Source: Leptobrachium leishanense (taxonomy: Eukaryota > Chordata > Amphibia > Anura > Megophryidae). Taken from it: a DNA stretch of 64,000 nt. The stretch covers positions 350,820,942 to 350,884,941 of the forward strand of contig CM019063.1 in NCBI GenBank assembly GCA_009667805.1, read 5' to 3'. The notes under the pieces were generated by a model. That model saw only the letters and a program-made list of their open reading frames with translations, had not been told where the DNA came from and ran no database searches. This document shows, in pieces, positions 45,488 through 55,303 of this stretch (the first letter of the stretch is position 1; every line of letters begins with the position of its first letter). A program made the position numbers and the translations under genes.

Positions 45488-46749
45488 TCCAATCTTTAGA
45501 CAGCTTTTGAGGTGCAAGTGAGGGTCGCCGGGTAGGGGAGGCTGGGGACAGGTTTCTCTCTGACAGGAATTTTAGGCCTTGCTCTAGCGTTGTGACCACG
45601 CGTTGGGATCCTTCGTGAGTAATTAGCAATCTCTGTGGGAAACCCCAGCGATATAAGATTTCGTGTTGACGGAGTGTGGTAGTCACACCATGTAGGGAGC
45701 GCCGAAAGTCCAGAGTGCATTTCGCTAGGTCGGGAAATATCTGAAGATGGTCATATTCAGGGGATACGGCCTGAGGTTTTCGCAGCGCCTGGAAGATGAG
45801 TTCCTTGGGTCTGAAATAATGCAGGCGTAAGATGAAGTCGCGTGCGGAGTCTGCTGGTATGGCGGGAGGTCTTGGGAGGCGATGTACAGTATACGGTCCA
45901 TTAGCAAGGACTCCGGCGTCAAGTCAGGCACTAGGTGGGAAAAAAAGTCAGTGACATAAGAAGCAAGCTGTTGGGGTTTAACGCTTTCAGGGATGCCGCG
46001 GATTTTCACGTTGTGTCTGCGAGACCGATTTTCGAGATCAGCAAGTTTGGCCAAACATCCTTCCAGCGAGTCTTCTAGATCCTGCACTTTGTCAGCCAGG
46101 TTATTCTGAGCATCAGCATATTCCCCCATTCTATCTTCTATATGGGACGTGCGGTCAGCCAGGTTTTGGATATCAGCCCTAATCTCCCGCGCCACTTCTT
46201 TAAATTGTGATTTCAAATCATCTGACATAGAGGTTATCATTAGGGATGAGCTGTTCGGGTTCGGATGGTTCAGAGTTCGGCCCGAACTTTGGCAGTTGGA
46301 AAGTTCGCAAACTTCGAACTTTTTGGGTGTGTTTGGTTCGAGTTCGAAAAAAAAAAAAAATTTTGAAAAAAGTATAAAAAATGCTTAAACAAATACTAAA
46401 AAATCTAGAAATAAAGAGACTCTTTACTGCAGAATATTATAAGCAATGGTTTATTAGATATTGAATTAAAAACTAATGTCTAGGTGCAAAGATTCTCACC
46501 TCTAAATTACTTTTTTTTTTTCAAACGGCATAACAACAACAGATGTTTTAGTCTGGTCTAATCAATTTGATACATTTTATGTAGAATGAAGGTGTGGGGT
46601 GTCTGCTTCTGTTCTGAGTGAGTAATTTCCCTCCTAAAACTTCCTAATATGCTGCATTTAACTGCTGTGTGAAAAAATACAAAATTTCCTCATTGCCCAC
46701 TTTTAACATCTAAAGCAATGTTATTTTTCACCTCAGGATTAAACATTCA

Positions 46750-47472
46750 CAGGGTTACTCAGAGAGCGGTGAAAAGCAGGAGAATAACTGGAGAATGGAA
46801 AATTCTAGGTCATTCTAGTCAAACCAGAAAAATTTTCCCATTTATCTCACTTTCCAAATCGGCTATTTGGTCTAGATTGTTCTCTTCTCCTGCCAGTTCT
46901 CCTGGCTTTCACCTCTCTTTTTACGGATCCAAACCAGGAAACTTTGGGTGTCTGGACGTTATGTTGGCTGGACATGAGCAGTGTCTGACGTCTCCAAATC
47001 ACGCACACACGCCGCTAGTGGACGCAGCGCACTCTGTACATCCGTACTAGTGGTTCTGCGTTCTCGAAAAAATGCGTTCATTTTCCACTTGCGTTGCGCA
47101 GCCGGACTTTCGTGCGACCGTACTTCGTATATTGGCCGTCATTGCCCGTCATTTGCTGCTAGTGCGCCCGTGATTAAGTGTGCCTAAACGCACGTTAAAA
47201 ATTTACTAGTCTGACCCTAGCCTAAATGGGAGAATTTTTCTGGTTTGGCTATTTTGACCTAGAATTTTCCATTCTCCAGTCATTCTCCTGCTCTTCACCG
47301 CTCTCTGAATAACCCTGACAGGGTTATTCAGAGAAAGATGAAACTCAGGAGAGTGGCTGAAGAGAAAATTCTAGGTCAAAATGGCCGAACCAGAGAAATT
47401 CTCCCATTTATCTCACTTTCCAAATCGGCTGTTTGGTCTAGAATTTTCCATTCTCCTGCTTTTCACCACCAA
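46750..47472. repeat. Cluster of three MITE family M2 pieces
   Basis: Pieces lie at 46750-46921, 47223-47317 and 47319-47472, each with CAGGGTTAYTCAGAGA ends or their complement and the GGAGAATTTTTCTGG core. The first two are interrupted or separated by a truncated Harbinger MITE. The second and third abut with a single A between CCCTG and CAGGG. Confidence 0.8.
46951..47222. mobile_element. PIF/Harbinger-type MITE (family M1), 5'-truncated
   Basis: It matches the right two-thirds of 20168-20592 (GGACGTTATGTTGGCTGGAC to CTGACCCTAGCC). The right flank TAA (47223-47225) is the target base triplet. The left third and the other half of the host M2 unit are missing. Confidence 0.85.
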
Positions 47473-48486
47473 AAAAATCAGTAAACTTTTTCTGCGTGTC
47501 TGAAAATGTCTCCTCTTTTCATACAGACTGCCGCCCCAAGCAGTTGTTTATGGATAGATTAAAGGAAAACTGTTTACCATCATTTGAAACGTAATTTTTT
47601 TGTTTTTAAGTGTTTCTATACATCCTAGAAATCCACCACTTCACGGGCAGGTTATGGGGACCTCCTAGGCACGATATTTGAAGGAATTTTTCGTTTTTAA
47701 CTCTTATTTCATGGAAAACTCCCGGTCCCTTTAAAAATGTTTTTTTTAAAAACTTTTTGTCCTTGTTTCCTGTCCCCCAGGGCACTACCCGGACCCCCAT
47801 AGACCTTTTATGGCAAATATCTAGCATATATGCCCTCTTGGAGGGCACTCTAAAAACCGAATTTTCAGCCCCATTGACTTGCATGGAGTTCGAGTTCGGG
47901 TTTGGACCCGAACATATGGAAAGTTCGGGTTCGGGACCGAACCGAACTCGGGCGGTGTTCGGCTCATCCCTAGTTATCATACCTTCTAAAGTTTGAGTCA
48001 GGGCCTTCATCTCAGATCCCAATGCTTGGTTGTCTGCCTGCGGAGCTGCGTGTGGGTCCAGGCTCGAGTGGCCGGCGCCATCTTGGATTCCGGCCGCTGA
48101 CTTTTTCAGGCCGGTGCGTGGAGTAAAAAACTCGGATTTGGCCGCCGATGCTTTGGTCTTCCCCTGGGACATCTCACTCATCCAGGCAAGACGTTTTATT
48201 AAAGATTTGGGTGCTTTAAAGGTGCTTTATGGCGCTTAGTGTGAGGTCTGGGTTCAGAGCTCCTCAGTTAAGCCGCCATCTCGATCGGCGGTTGGCCACG
48301 CCCCCTCAAAGGATACATTTTAAATACACCACACTTCATAAAACCACATGAGTAATAACATGCGGAGATTGTCCATATAGGATTTAAACGCGAAACCGAA
48401 AGAAAGGAAAAACATGGTCTTTAAAATTGGAGCAGAGTCAGTTCCTTGTGGCTCTCTGAGGAGAGCCAGATGTCAGCTCCGTGACA

Positions 48487-48670
48487 CTGTAGACGAGGCC
48501 AAGTTTCAAAGACTCCTAAACCAGCTACGCAGACGTTTGAGGGAATATCAGAAGGTGAACCATATCTTGAACAAGAAAAATGGAGATCATTCATCCCTGT
48601 AACCCAGAGAGATCACACAGGGGAAGACCTAGGACTGAATCCTGACGCGGCAGAGTTCTACCCTTGCCAG
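48487..48670 (+). pseudogene. Gypsy-like polyprotein C-terminal coding, left part (provisional)
   Basis: A plus-strand reading (for example RSFIPVTQRDHTGEDLGL) leads into the hAT insertion and continues at 53837 in frame (CEERTEESREES). The combined segment is acidic and ends in a basic RNRRQPK motif, as many Ty3/Gypsy pol C-termini do. A single early stop in one frame and a frame change are present. It could instead be part of a host gene, but no splice sites support that. Confidence 0.45.
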
Positions 48671-48966
48671 TTGGAGACTAGGGATGAGCTGTTCGGTTCG
48701 ATGTGTTCGGAGTTCGATTCGAACATCGCCATTTCGTATGTTCGCGAACGTCGAACATTTCCACGTGTTCGCAGCATGTTCGTAATGCACCACAATGGAC
48801 CACAATGCACGTTTCCACTGGCCTGAAGCTTGTAATTGGCTACAGCCTGCACCTGACCACAGTTTAGGTGCAAGACAGGTGCAAGACTATGCCAATCACG
48901 GTCAGAGTCCTGATTGAGCAAATTTTGCCCAATCATGCACTCACAGAGCTAAGTCCCGCAGCACAC

Positions 48967-48973
48967 TATATAA
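48967..48973 (+). promoter_or_regulatory. TATA box of hAT copy 2
   Basis: TATATAA in the same context as 3801-3808 in copy 1, about 675 bases upstream of the start codon across the minisatellite leader. Confidence 0.55.
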
Positions 48974-49019
48974 GGCGTCCCTTGCAGTCCCAGCACGTGT
49001 TTTTTTGAGAGGAGATTGT

Positions 49020-49510
49020 TAGTGTGTGTTCTCACTGCCAGTCTGCCAGCAGCTATTGGGGGGGGTCTCATTTCTACAAAATATCTGGGAATTGTTCTAA
49101 TCTTTGTGTTCTCACTGCCAGCAGCAATTGTGGGGGTCTCACTTCTAGAAGATATCTGGGAATTGTTGTAATCTGTGTGTTCTCACTGCCACCAACTATT
49201 TTGGGGGTCAGTCATTTCTACAAAATATCTGGGAATTGTTCTAATCTTTGTGTTCTCACTACCACCAGTATTTGTGGGGGTCTCATTTCTACAAAATATC
49301 TGGAAATTGTTCAAATATGTGTGTTCTCACTGCAAGCTATCAGGGGGTCCCACATACTTCTAGCAGATTTCTGCGAATTGTAATCTGTGTCTTGTCACTG
49401 TTGCCAGCTATCAGGGGGTCCTATCAGGGGGTCTCACTGATTTATAGGAGGTTTCTGGGAATTGTAATCTGTGTCTTCTCACTGGCTGCTAGCCATCAGG
49501 GTGTCTCACT
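49020..49510 (+). repeat. ~70-bp tandem repeat in hAT leader, about 7 copies
   Basis: Units are related to those at 3865-4190, with a TGTGTTCTCACTGCC start and TCTGGGAATTGT core. A second small duplication (TATACCAGAGTTCTGG/GAATCAGAGTTCTG) follows at 49515-49620. Confidence 0.88.
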
Positions 49511-49642
49511 GAGTTATACCAGAGTTCTGGAAATCTTTAATCTTTATACCAGAGTTGAATCAGAGTTCTGCAGCATATCTCCAATTTATATAACAGAGTT
49601 GAATCAGAGTTCTGTATATCTTTAATCTATATATCACTCACC

Positions 49643-52600
49643 ATGTCAGTAAGACCAAAAAGAACAGGCAGATGCTCCCAGACACAGATAAGAGGGCATG
49701 CAGCCTCTGTGTCAGGAGGCTGTGCCTCTGGTCATCGTGGACGTGGTGCATCCTCTGCAGGGGCACGCTTGTCCTTTCTAACTGGTGCTGGCCGTCTTAA
49801 GCAGCAGCAACATACAGAGGATTTGGTGGATTGGCTAACCAGGCTATCCTCATCCTCCCAGACCTCTGCCAGCCAGGCTTGTAGTGCTTTACAGTCCACC
49901 ACAGCTGCCAAAGCATCTAATGCAGCCTCCATGTCCATGATCTGGTAGAGGCCAAAACAGTGATTGAATTTAAGCAGGCATGGGATAGGCACAAGGCTAT
50001 CCTAAACAAAAGATAAATCCAGGTAAAGTATCCATGTAATTGGGCAGACTAGATGGGCCGAAAGGTTCTTATCTGCCGATACTTTCTATGTTTCTATGTC
50101 CACAGCTACTCCTGCCATAGCCTCACTATCACACACGGAGTAGTCAGCTGAATTGTTTGACTACAATGACAGTGACATGCTGCTAGAGGATGCGCAGCAA
50201 CTACAGTGCTCTGATTCATTCTCTGAGGTTGAAGAAGGGAATATAATCAACCTAGAGGAAGGGGGTGCCAGTGACACACAAATAACTGGCACTCATGTTG
50301 CCCCAGCAGCTGCAGCATACTGCCAAGTTGGCTCCAGTGATGAGGAGATAGGTGTTGGTGACAATGATGATGAGGTCACTGACTCCACCTGGGTGCCTGA
50401 TCAAACAGAGGAGTCAAGTGAGGAGGAGGCACAACAAACACGAGGCACAACATCCTCTATGACCAACCGTAGCACTAGCCAGTCCAAGGCATCAGATGTC
50501 AGAGCTGCTCAGGTGCAGATCGCTGTTGTCTCAAAGCACACATCCAGGAACTCTGCTGTCTGGGAGTTCTTTAAGAAATGTGCAGCAGACCGCACCGTTG
50601 CGATTTGTAATCTATGTCAGATGAGGCTCAAGCGTGGGAAAGACATGGACGCTTGGGTACCACGTGCTTGAGGCGACATATGACCACCTGCCACGCATCC
50701 CGTTGGCACAAAACTTTGCGGAGGTCCTCCTCACCTGTCTCTACCCCCACTATATGATCTGCCATGTCATGGACTCCAACCTCCACAGACAGGGATGATG
50801 CTACAGTAATGGATGTACCAGGTCTTTCCTCACAATGTGACAGCATCCCATCAGCTGAAGATTTACGCAGTCAGATTACGTTGCCCCAGCTGCTGCAGTG
50901 TAAGAAAAAATATAGTCCCAACCATCCACAAGCACAGCGTCTAAATGCCAGCTTAGCAAAATTACTTGCATTGCAGCTGCTGCCTTTCCAACTGGTGGAC
51001 TCTGCTTCCTTCCGTGAATTTGCTGAATGTGCTGTACCACAGTGGCAGGTTCCAAAACGCCATTACTTTTCACGGAAGGCCATTCCAGCACTATAACAGC
51101 ACGTGGAAGACAATGTTATGGAGTCATTGGGAAAGGCAAGGTGCACATGACTTTAGACACGTGGTCCAGCAAGCATGGACAGGGCCGTTACATTTCCTTC
51201 ACGGCACACTGGGTAACTCTGATTGCAGCTGGGAGGGATCCAAGACGGGGCTCTGTGCTGGAGCTTGTTCATCCACCACGCCTCCAGAAAGCTGCTTGTA
51301 TGAGGTCTGTCTGCTCCACCACCACCTCTCCCTCTTCCTCCTCATTCTCTGTCTCTGGCGAAGTGGCAGTTAAACCGACGTGTGACAAGGGCTACACAAT
51401 GGCTCAAGCAAAAAGATACCATACTGTGCTTGAGCTGGTTTGTTTAGGGGACAGGAGCCACACTGAGCCAGAAATTCTGTCAGCTCTGCAGGGGCAGGTG
51501 CAGAGATGGTTAACACCACACCAGCTTCAGGTCGTCTGTGATAATGGCAGCAACCTTCTCTTCGCCCTACGCCAGGGTAAGTTGATGCATGTACCACGTC
51601 CTAAATCTGGTGGTACAGTGTTTCCTAACCAGGTACCCAGGGCTGGCAGAGCTTCTCAGCCAGGCCAGAAAAGTCTGCAGCCACTTCAGACGGTCATTCC
51701 CAGCAAGTGTTCGCCTGGCAGAAATTCAAAGAGAATTCCACCTTCCCACAAACCGTCTGATCTGTGACATGCCCACCAGGTGGAACTCGACATTAGCAAT
51801 GCTGCAGCGTATGCACAAGCAGCAGAGGGCCATCAACGAGTACCTGTGTGAGTATGGCACAAGGACAGGTTCAGGTCAACTTGTTCCCCCCCCCGCAGTG
51901 GCTGATGATCAAGAATGCATGCATTGTACAGTCACCATTTGAGGAGGCAACGAGGATGGTGATCAGGGACAGTGCATGCATCAGTGACACAATTCCTTTA
52001 GTGTTCCTGCTGGAGCGCACTCTGCGGGGAATTATAGATGTGGCTCTAGAGGCAGAGCAGCGGGAGGAAGAGGAGCCCTTCCCTAGCTCTCAAGGCCCCA
52101 GTTTTTCCGCAGACAGCATTCCAGCGGGTCCTCCTCAGATCAGACAGGAAGAGGAGGAGGAGGAGGAGGAGGAGGAGGAATATTTAAGTAGTTGGGGCAT
52201 TGAAGGTGGGGATTCCTCAAGGGAGGGTTTTGTGTGCCCAGAAACCCAAGGAATAGTACGTGGCTGGGAGGAGGAAGTGCACGATGGGGTCATCCTCATT
52301 GACCAGGAAGACTCGGAAGCTAATGCCATCTCCAACTTACACTGCATGGGCTCCCTTATCCTGCAAAGCCTGGTAAAGGACCCCAGGATACGTGCTATCA
52401 AGGAGAGGGATCATTACTGGTTGGCAAGCCTTCTTGATCCACGATACAAGGGTAAAGTTGCAGAGCTCATCCTGCCCGCACAGAGGGAGCACAGGATGAA
52501 ACAACTTGAGAATGCTCTAAAGCGACACTTGTGTAACACCTTTCCAGGCACTGGTAGGTTACCAAGTGATGACACAGGTGCTTCTGAGGCTGCGGATGAT

Positions 52601-53002
52601 CAGAGGAAGAGCGGTAAAGGCCGGGGCCGCTTGACTGATGCCTTTTTAATTTTTTTTAGTACACGACGCCCAGGATGTAGGCACCCATTGCCAGCATCTT
52701 CACCATATGGTGCAGGACTACCTTGGGGCAAGGGCAGACCTGGATACCTTTCCAGCAGATGATCCACTGGCTTACTGGGTGTTGAGATTGGATCACTGGC
52801 CAGAACTGCATATGCTATGCAGCTACTAGGTTGCCCTTCATCCAGCGTGCTTTCTGAAAGGACGTTCAGTGCCGCTGGAGGTTTAGTCACAGACAAAAGA
52901 GTGCGTCTGTCCACCGACTCTGTAGACCCGCTGACATTTATAAAAATGAATCAGTCCTGGATCAGCAGCTATCAATCCCCTGATGCTGACGTAATGGAAT
53001 AG
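49643..53002 (+). pseudogene. BED-finger hAT transposase, full length but disrupted
   Basis: The ATG at 49643 has a good context (TCACCATGTCAG). Order: basic N-terminus; acidic region (SFSEVEEG, TEESSEEEAQQTRG); BED finger (CNLC at ~50608, HMTTCH at ~50680); catalytic core with TLDTWSSKHGQGRY, VVCDNGSNLL, NLVVQCFLTRYPGLAELLSQ and MPTRWNSTLAMLQRM; an acidic run of glutamates at 52150-52180; the segment DHYWLASLLDPRYKGKVAEL; then the hATC dimerisation domain at 52750-52990 (GCPSSSVLSERTFSAAGGLV). Defects: CR1 insertion at 49938-50095, frame breaks near 50660, 51570, 51900 and 52650, a stop at 51094-51096 and a 9-base deletion at ~51139 relative to copy 1. Copy 1 has the same core, so the family consensus should be recoverable by comparison. 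Confidence 0.93.
49938..50095 (+). mobile_element. CR1 LINE 3' end fragment in hAT transposase
   Basis: It matches 32245-32398 (VEAKTVIEFKQAWDRHKAIL coding, then the 3' UTR ending in TTTCTATG octamers). It is flanked by ATGTCCA at 49931-49937 and 50096-50102. The uninterrupted sequence is seen at 63628-63640 in hAT copy 3. Confidence 0.95.
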
Positions 53003-53836
53003 ATCGGGGATCTCTTCTGCATTCACAAAACCTCCACCACTGCACTCTTCCATAATACCACAAAAGGGTTACGGTGTGAAGGCACTTGCTGCCACCAAAG
53101 GCACAATATTTGGCTGCACTGACACTGACGCCTATATTACCAGATTTATATAATTTTATTTTTTTGGACCGCAGGGTCCAACCCTGCACTCTCCCACAAT
53201 ACCACAGAGGGGTTACGGTGTGACGACACTGTTGCCGACACTAAAGGCCCAATTTTAAAGCACCTATTGTTACTTTCATCCAAAGCCTACATAAATTTCA
53301 CCATAATTTAGCCAAAAAAAATCACTAAACTTGTTCTGCGTGTCCTAAAATGTCTCCTTTTTTTAATACAGACTGCCGCCCCAAGCAGTTGTTTATGGAT
53401 AGATTAAAGGAAAACCGTTTACCGTCATTTGAAACGTAATTGTTTTGTTTTCAATTGTTTCTATACATCCTACAAATCCGCCACTTCACGGGCAGATTAT
53501 GGGGACCTCCTAGGCACGATATTTGAAGGAATTTTTTGTTTTTATTTTTAACCTTTATTTCATGGAAAACTCACTCTTCCTTTAAAAACTTTTTTTTTTA
53601 AACTTTTTGTCCTTGTTTCTTGTCCCCCAGGGCACTACCCGGACCCCCATACACCTTTTATGGCAAATATCTTGCATATATGCCCTCTTGCAGGGCACTC
53701 TAAAAATCAAACTTTTGAGTCCCATTGACTTGCATTGAGTTTGGTTCGTGTTCGCATTCGAACTCGAACTTTTGAAATTGTTCAAGTTCGAATGCGAACC
53801 GAACACGGGGGTGTTCGGCTCATCCCTATTGGAGAC

Positions 53837-54129
53837 ATGTGAGGAAAGAACGGAGGAAAGTAGAGAGGAAAGTACAGTGGAAACAACCGAGGACGCACCT
53901 GTGATTCAACCTGAACCAACTACATGTTCATCAGGAGACCCAGAAGAAGTAAACTCTTCACCTGAAAAATCAACAGAGACAGTTGGCAGTGACGAAGACG
54001 AGTTTGAGGACGCTTCAGATGCCCTCACGCTACACTGGATACATCCCAGCAGGAACAGGAGACAGCCAAAAGTTCTAACTTGGGTCTACCCAGTAGTGTT
54101 GCCAGAAATGCAGCAGTACAGGTCATAGA
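53837..54129 (+). pseudogene. Gypsy-like polyprotein C-terminal coding, right part (provisional)
   Basis: The open frame to a stop at 54127-54129 reads an acidic, Glu/Thr/Ser-rich segment (TTEDAPVIQPEPTTCSSGDP, VGSDEDEFEDASDAL) and ends HPSRNRRQPKVLTW. The RNRRQPK tail recalls Gypsy integrase C-termini. This coding was the target of hAT copy 2. Confidence 0.45.
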
Positions 54130-54625
54130 CTGTGTTTCTACACTAAATAGAAATGAAAAACACAAATTGGTGACCCAGCGCACACGTGGGAGAAACTAAT
54201 AGAAAATCTTTCACTTGTAGATGTGTTGTATTTTCTAATTTCACTGCATACACTGACATGTATCGATCAATTTAACCTCAAAAAGATGAAAACAAATATA
54301 TAGTGAAGTTCCGTAATACAATGAAAAAGAAGGAACTGTAGATGGTCACACTCACACTCTGGAGAGCCTAAGGGCTCGCTGATATTCACCTGTGGGTTCT
54401 TTAAGGCTCACCCATCAGCCTATATTCGTGCTTGTTTGGTGATCTTCTCACCGGATTGCAGCAGGGGTAGCGGCAGTGAGCATGGAACAGTGGGCATACA
54501 GCATAAAGTACATCAGCTCCACAGGATACTTTGAGAGGTGAAATCACCATAAAAGGAATAAACCAGCTTAAATTAAGAGGTTTATTAATCACAAGAGATA
54601 ATACAAAATGAAAAAACAAATAAAA
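54130..54625. other. Unassigned AT-rich stretch
   Basis: There is no coding. It may be the rest of the element to which the hammerhead-like motif at 54626 belongs, or a Gypsy 3' flank. Confidence 0.35.
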
Positions 54626-54679
54626 GGTTCCCAAAACGCGTTTCGCCTAACACATAGGCTTTATCAGTTGGTATAAACC
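54626..54679 (-). ncRNA. Decayed type I hammerhead ribozyme, Penelope-like style
   Basis: Minus-strand order: stem I strand GGTT-TATA-CCAA (54679-54668); core CTGATAA (54667-54661; the consensus is CUGANGA, so the conserved G8 is A here); stem II GCC/GGC around a 9-base loop; GAAA (54644-54641); stem III CGCG inside a palindromic ACGCGT; UU cleavage site; stem I return strand TTGG-G-AACC (54634-54626). Both parts of stem I pair, with an internal loop. This layout, with a minimal palindromic stem III, is typical of hammerheads in Penelope-like elements. The G8 change predicts little or no activity. Confidence 0.65.
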
Positions 54680-54789
54680 AGAAATAAAAAGTGCAAATGT
54701 CTTAATACCTAAAACTTGGTCTATTTAAAGGATTACATTCATTACCCTTCAAAGTCCACCTGGAGATGTGCCTTCCCAGAACCGGGCAC
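54680..54789. other. Unassigned spacer before Gypsy C LTR
   Basis: AT-rich with no recognised element end. The boundary with the LTR to the right is approximate. Confidence 0.3.
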
Positions 54790-55154
54790 CTCCTGATGAC
54801 GTCTCATTGTCCCGCTGACCATATTCTCATTACATTACCAAAGATGTGACTTCTGTTTTCCAAAAGCGACGTCCGCGTTCTAACCTGAATTTCCGGTCGC
54901 GGCCATATTGAACCTTTTTCCCAATGCGTTCCAAACTGCAGCCATATTGAGCGTTCCACCATGCGTTCCAAACGGCAGCCATCTTGTCTGTTCGTTGCCG
55001 TATCAAAGTCATATATCGGAGGCAGATGTTGGGTATTGATTATGCTTATACTTCCTGTTTCCTGTTCTGACCCCTGACCTGGAGGCAGTTTTAAAATCCA
55101 ACATGATTCCTCACACAAGCAGCTTGCAGTGTCTTCATTTCTATACATGAAACA
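54790..55154 (+). repeat. 5' LTR of Gypsy C, 3' part
   Basis: The right end is inferred from the primer-site-like TGGTGTCAGAAGTAAC at 55155, with CTATACATGAAACA just before it. The left end is uncertain. It contains a repeated CATATTGA..GTTCCA motif (CCATATTGAACC, CCATATTGAGCG) around 54900-54960. No second LTR is in the window. Confidence 0.5.
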
Positions 55155-55303
55155 TGGTGTCAGAAGTAACTAAAATCAGGACTGAGCCTCTTGTCTGGAG
55201 CACAACAGCTTTGGGAAACTACACAGGTTTGTGAGCGGTGTACTAAGACTGTTCCGTGTGGATTTTCATTTGCTATTTGAGAGCTCAGAGGCTTCCTGGC
55301 AAT

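Larger units (their letters stand above)
46241..47972 (+). mobile_element. Non-autonomous hAT element (same TIR family), 1.7 kb
   Basis: It starts TAGGGATGAGCTGTTCGG and ends TTCGGCTCATCCCTA, flanked by GTTATCAT on both sides (46233-46240, 47973-47980). Its last ~430 bases match the 3' ends at 413 and 53828, but transposase coding is absent. The middle is occupied by MITE pieces (46750-47472). Confidence 0.95.
45488..48181 (-). pseudogene. L1 ORF1 copy 2, split by a hAT element
   Basis: The ATG at 48181 opens MSEMSQGKTKASAAKSEFFT; this N-terminal part runs to 47973. Coding resumes at 46240 as ITSMSDDLKSQFKEVAREIR, a long coiled coil (LADRTSHIEDRMGEYADAQN, LADKVQDLEDSLEGCLAKLA), then the RRM-like core (NRSRRHNVKIRGIPESVKP, MDRILYI) and C-terminal domain (IFPDLAKCTLDFRRSL, YRWGFPQRLLIT, LSKDWKKVRKGKPG). 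The frame across the hAT insertion is continuous apart from the 8-base duplication. Frame changes occur near 45850-45720. Confidence 0.88.
40497..48309 (-). mobile_element. L1 LINE copy 2 with nested L2, CR1 and hAT insertions
   Basis: It is full length in outline: 5' end at ~48306 (GAGGGGGCGTGGCCAACCGC on the minus strand), ORF1 (48181-45488), ORF2 (44356-40947) and a 3' end TTGAAATAATAAAACATTC near 40510. It is flanked by a 12-base target duplication AGGATACATTTT (40485-40496, 48310-48321) inside a Gypsy LTR. The 3' UTR (40560-40946) is strongly purine-rich on the plus strand. Nested insertions add about 2.2 kb. Confidence 0.93.
39818..48486 (-). repeat. 5' LTR of Gypsy B, split by a 7.8-kb L1
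   Basis: LTR sequence lies at 48486-48310 and 40496-39818 on the minus strand (about 855 bases). It begins TGTCACGGAGCTGAC and ends CCCGTCACA next to the primer site. It carries TATAAATAACTCTG and CCTAAATAAATCAG around 40160-40200. The L1 in between duplicated AGGATACATTTT. The 63-base block at 48371-48433 has the opposite relative orientation to that in the LTR at 33275. Confidence 0.9.
48679..53828 (+). mobile_element. hAT element copy 2, complete from TIR to TIR (5150 bp)
   Basis: It starts TAGGGATGAGCTGTTCGG and ends GTTCGGCTCATCCCTA, with a perfect 8-base duplication TTGGAGAC at 48671-48678 and 53829-53836. It contains a TATA box (48967-48973), a ~70-bp minisatellite leader (49020-49510), BED-hAT transposase coding (49643-53002) and a 3' UTR with AT-rich tracts (53003-53828). 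A CR1 fragment is nested at 49938-50095. This is the reference copy for the family in this window. Confidence 0.97.
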
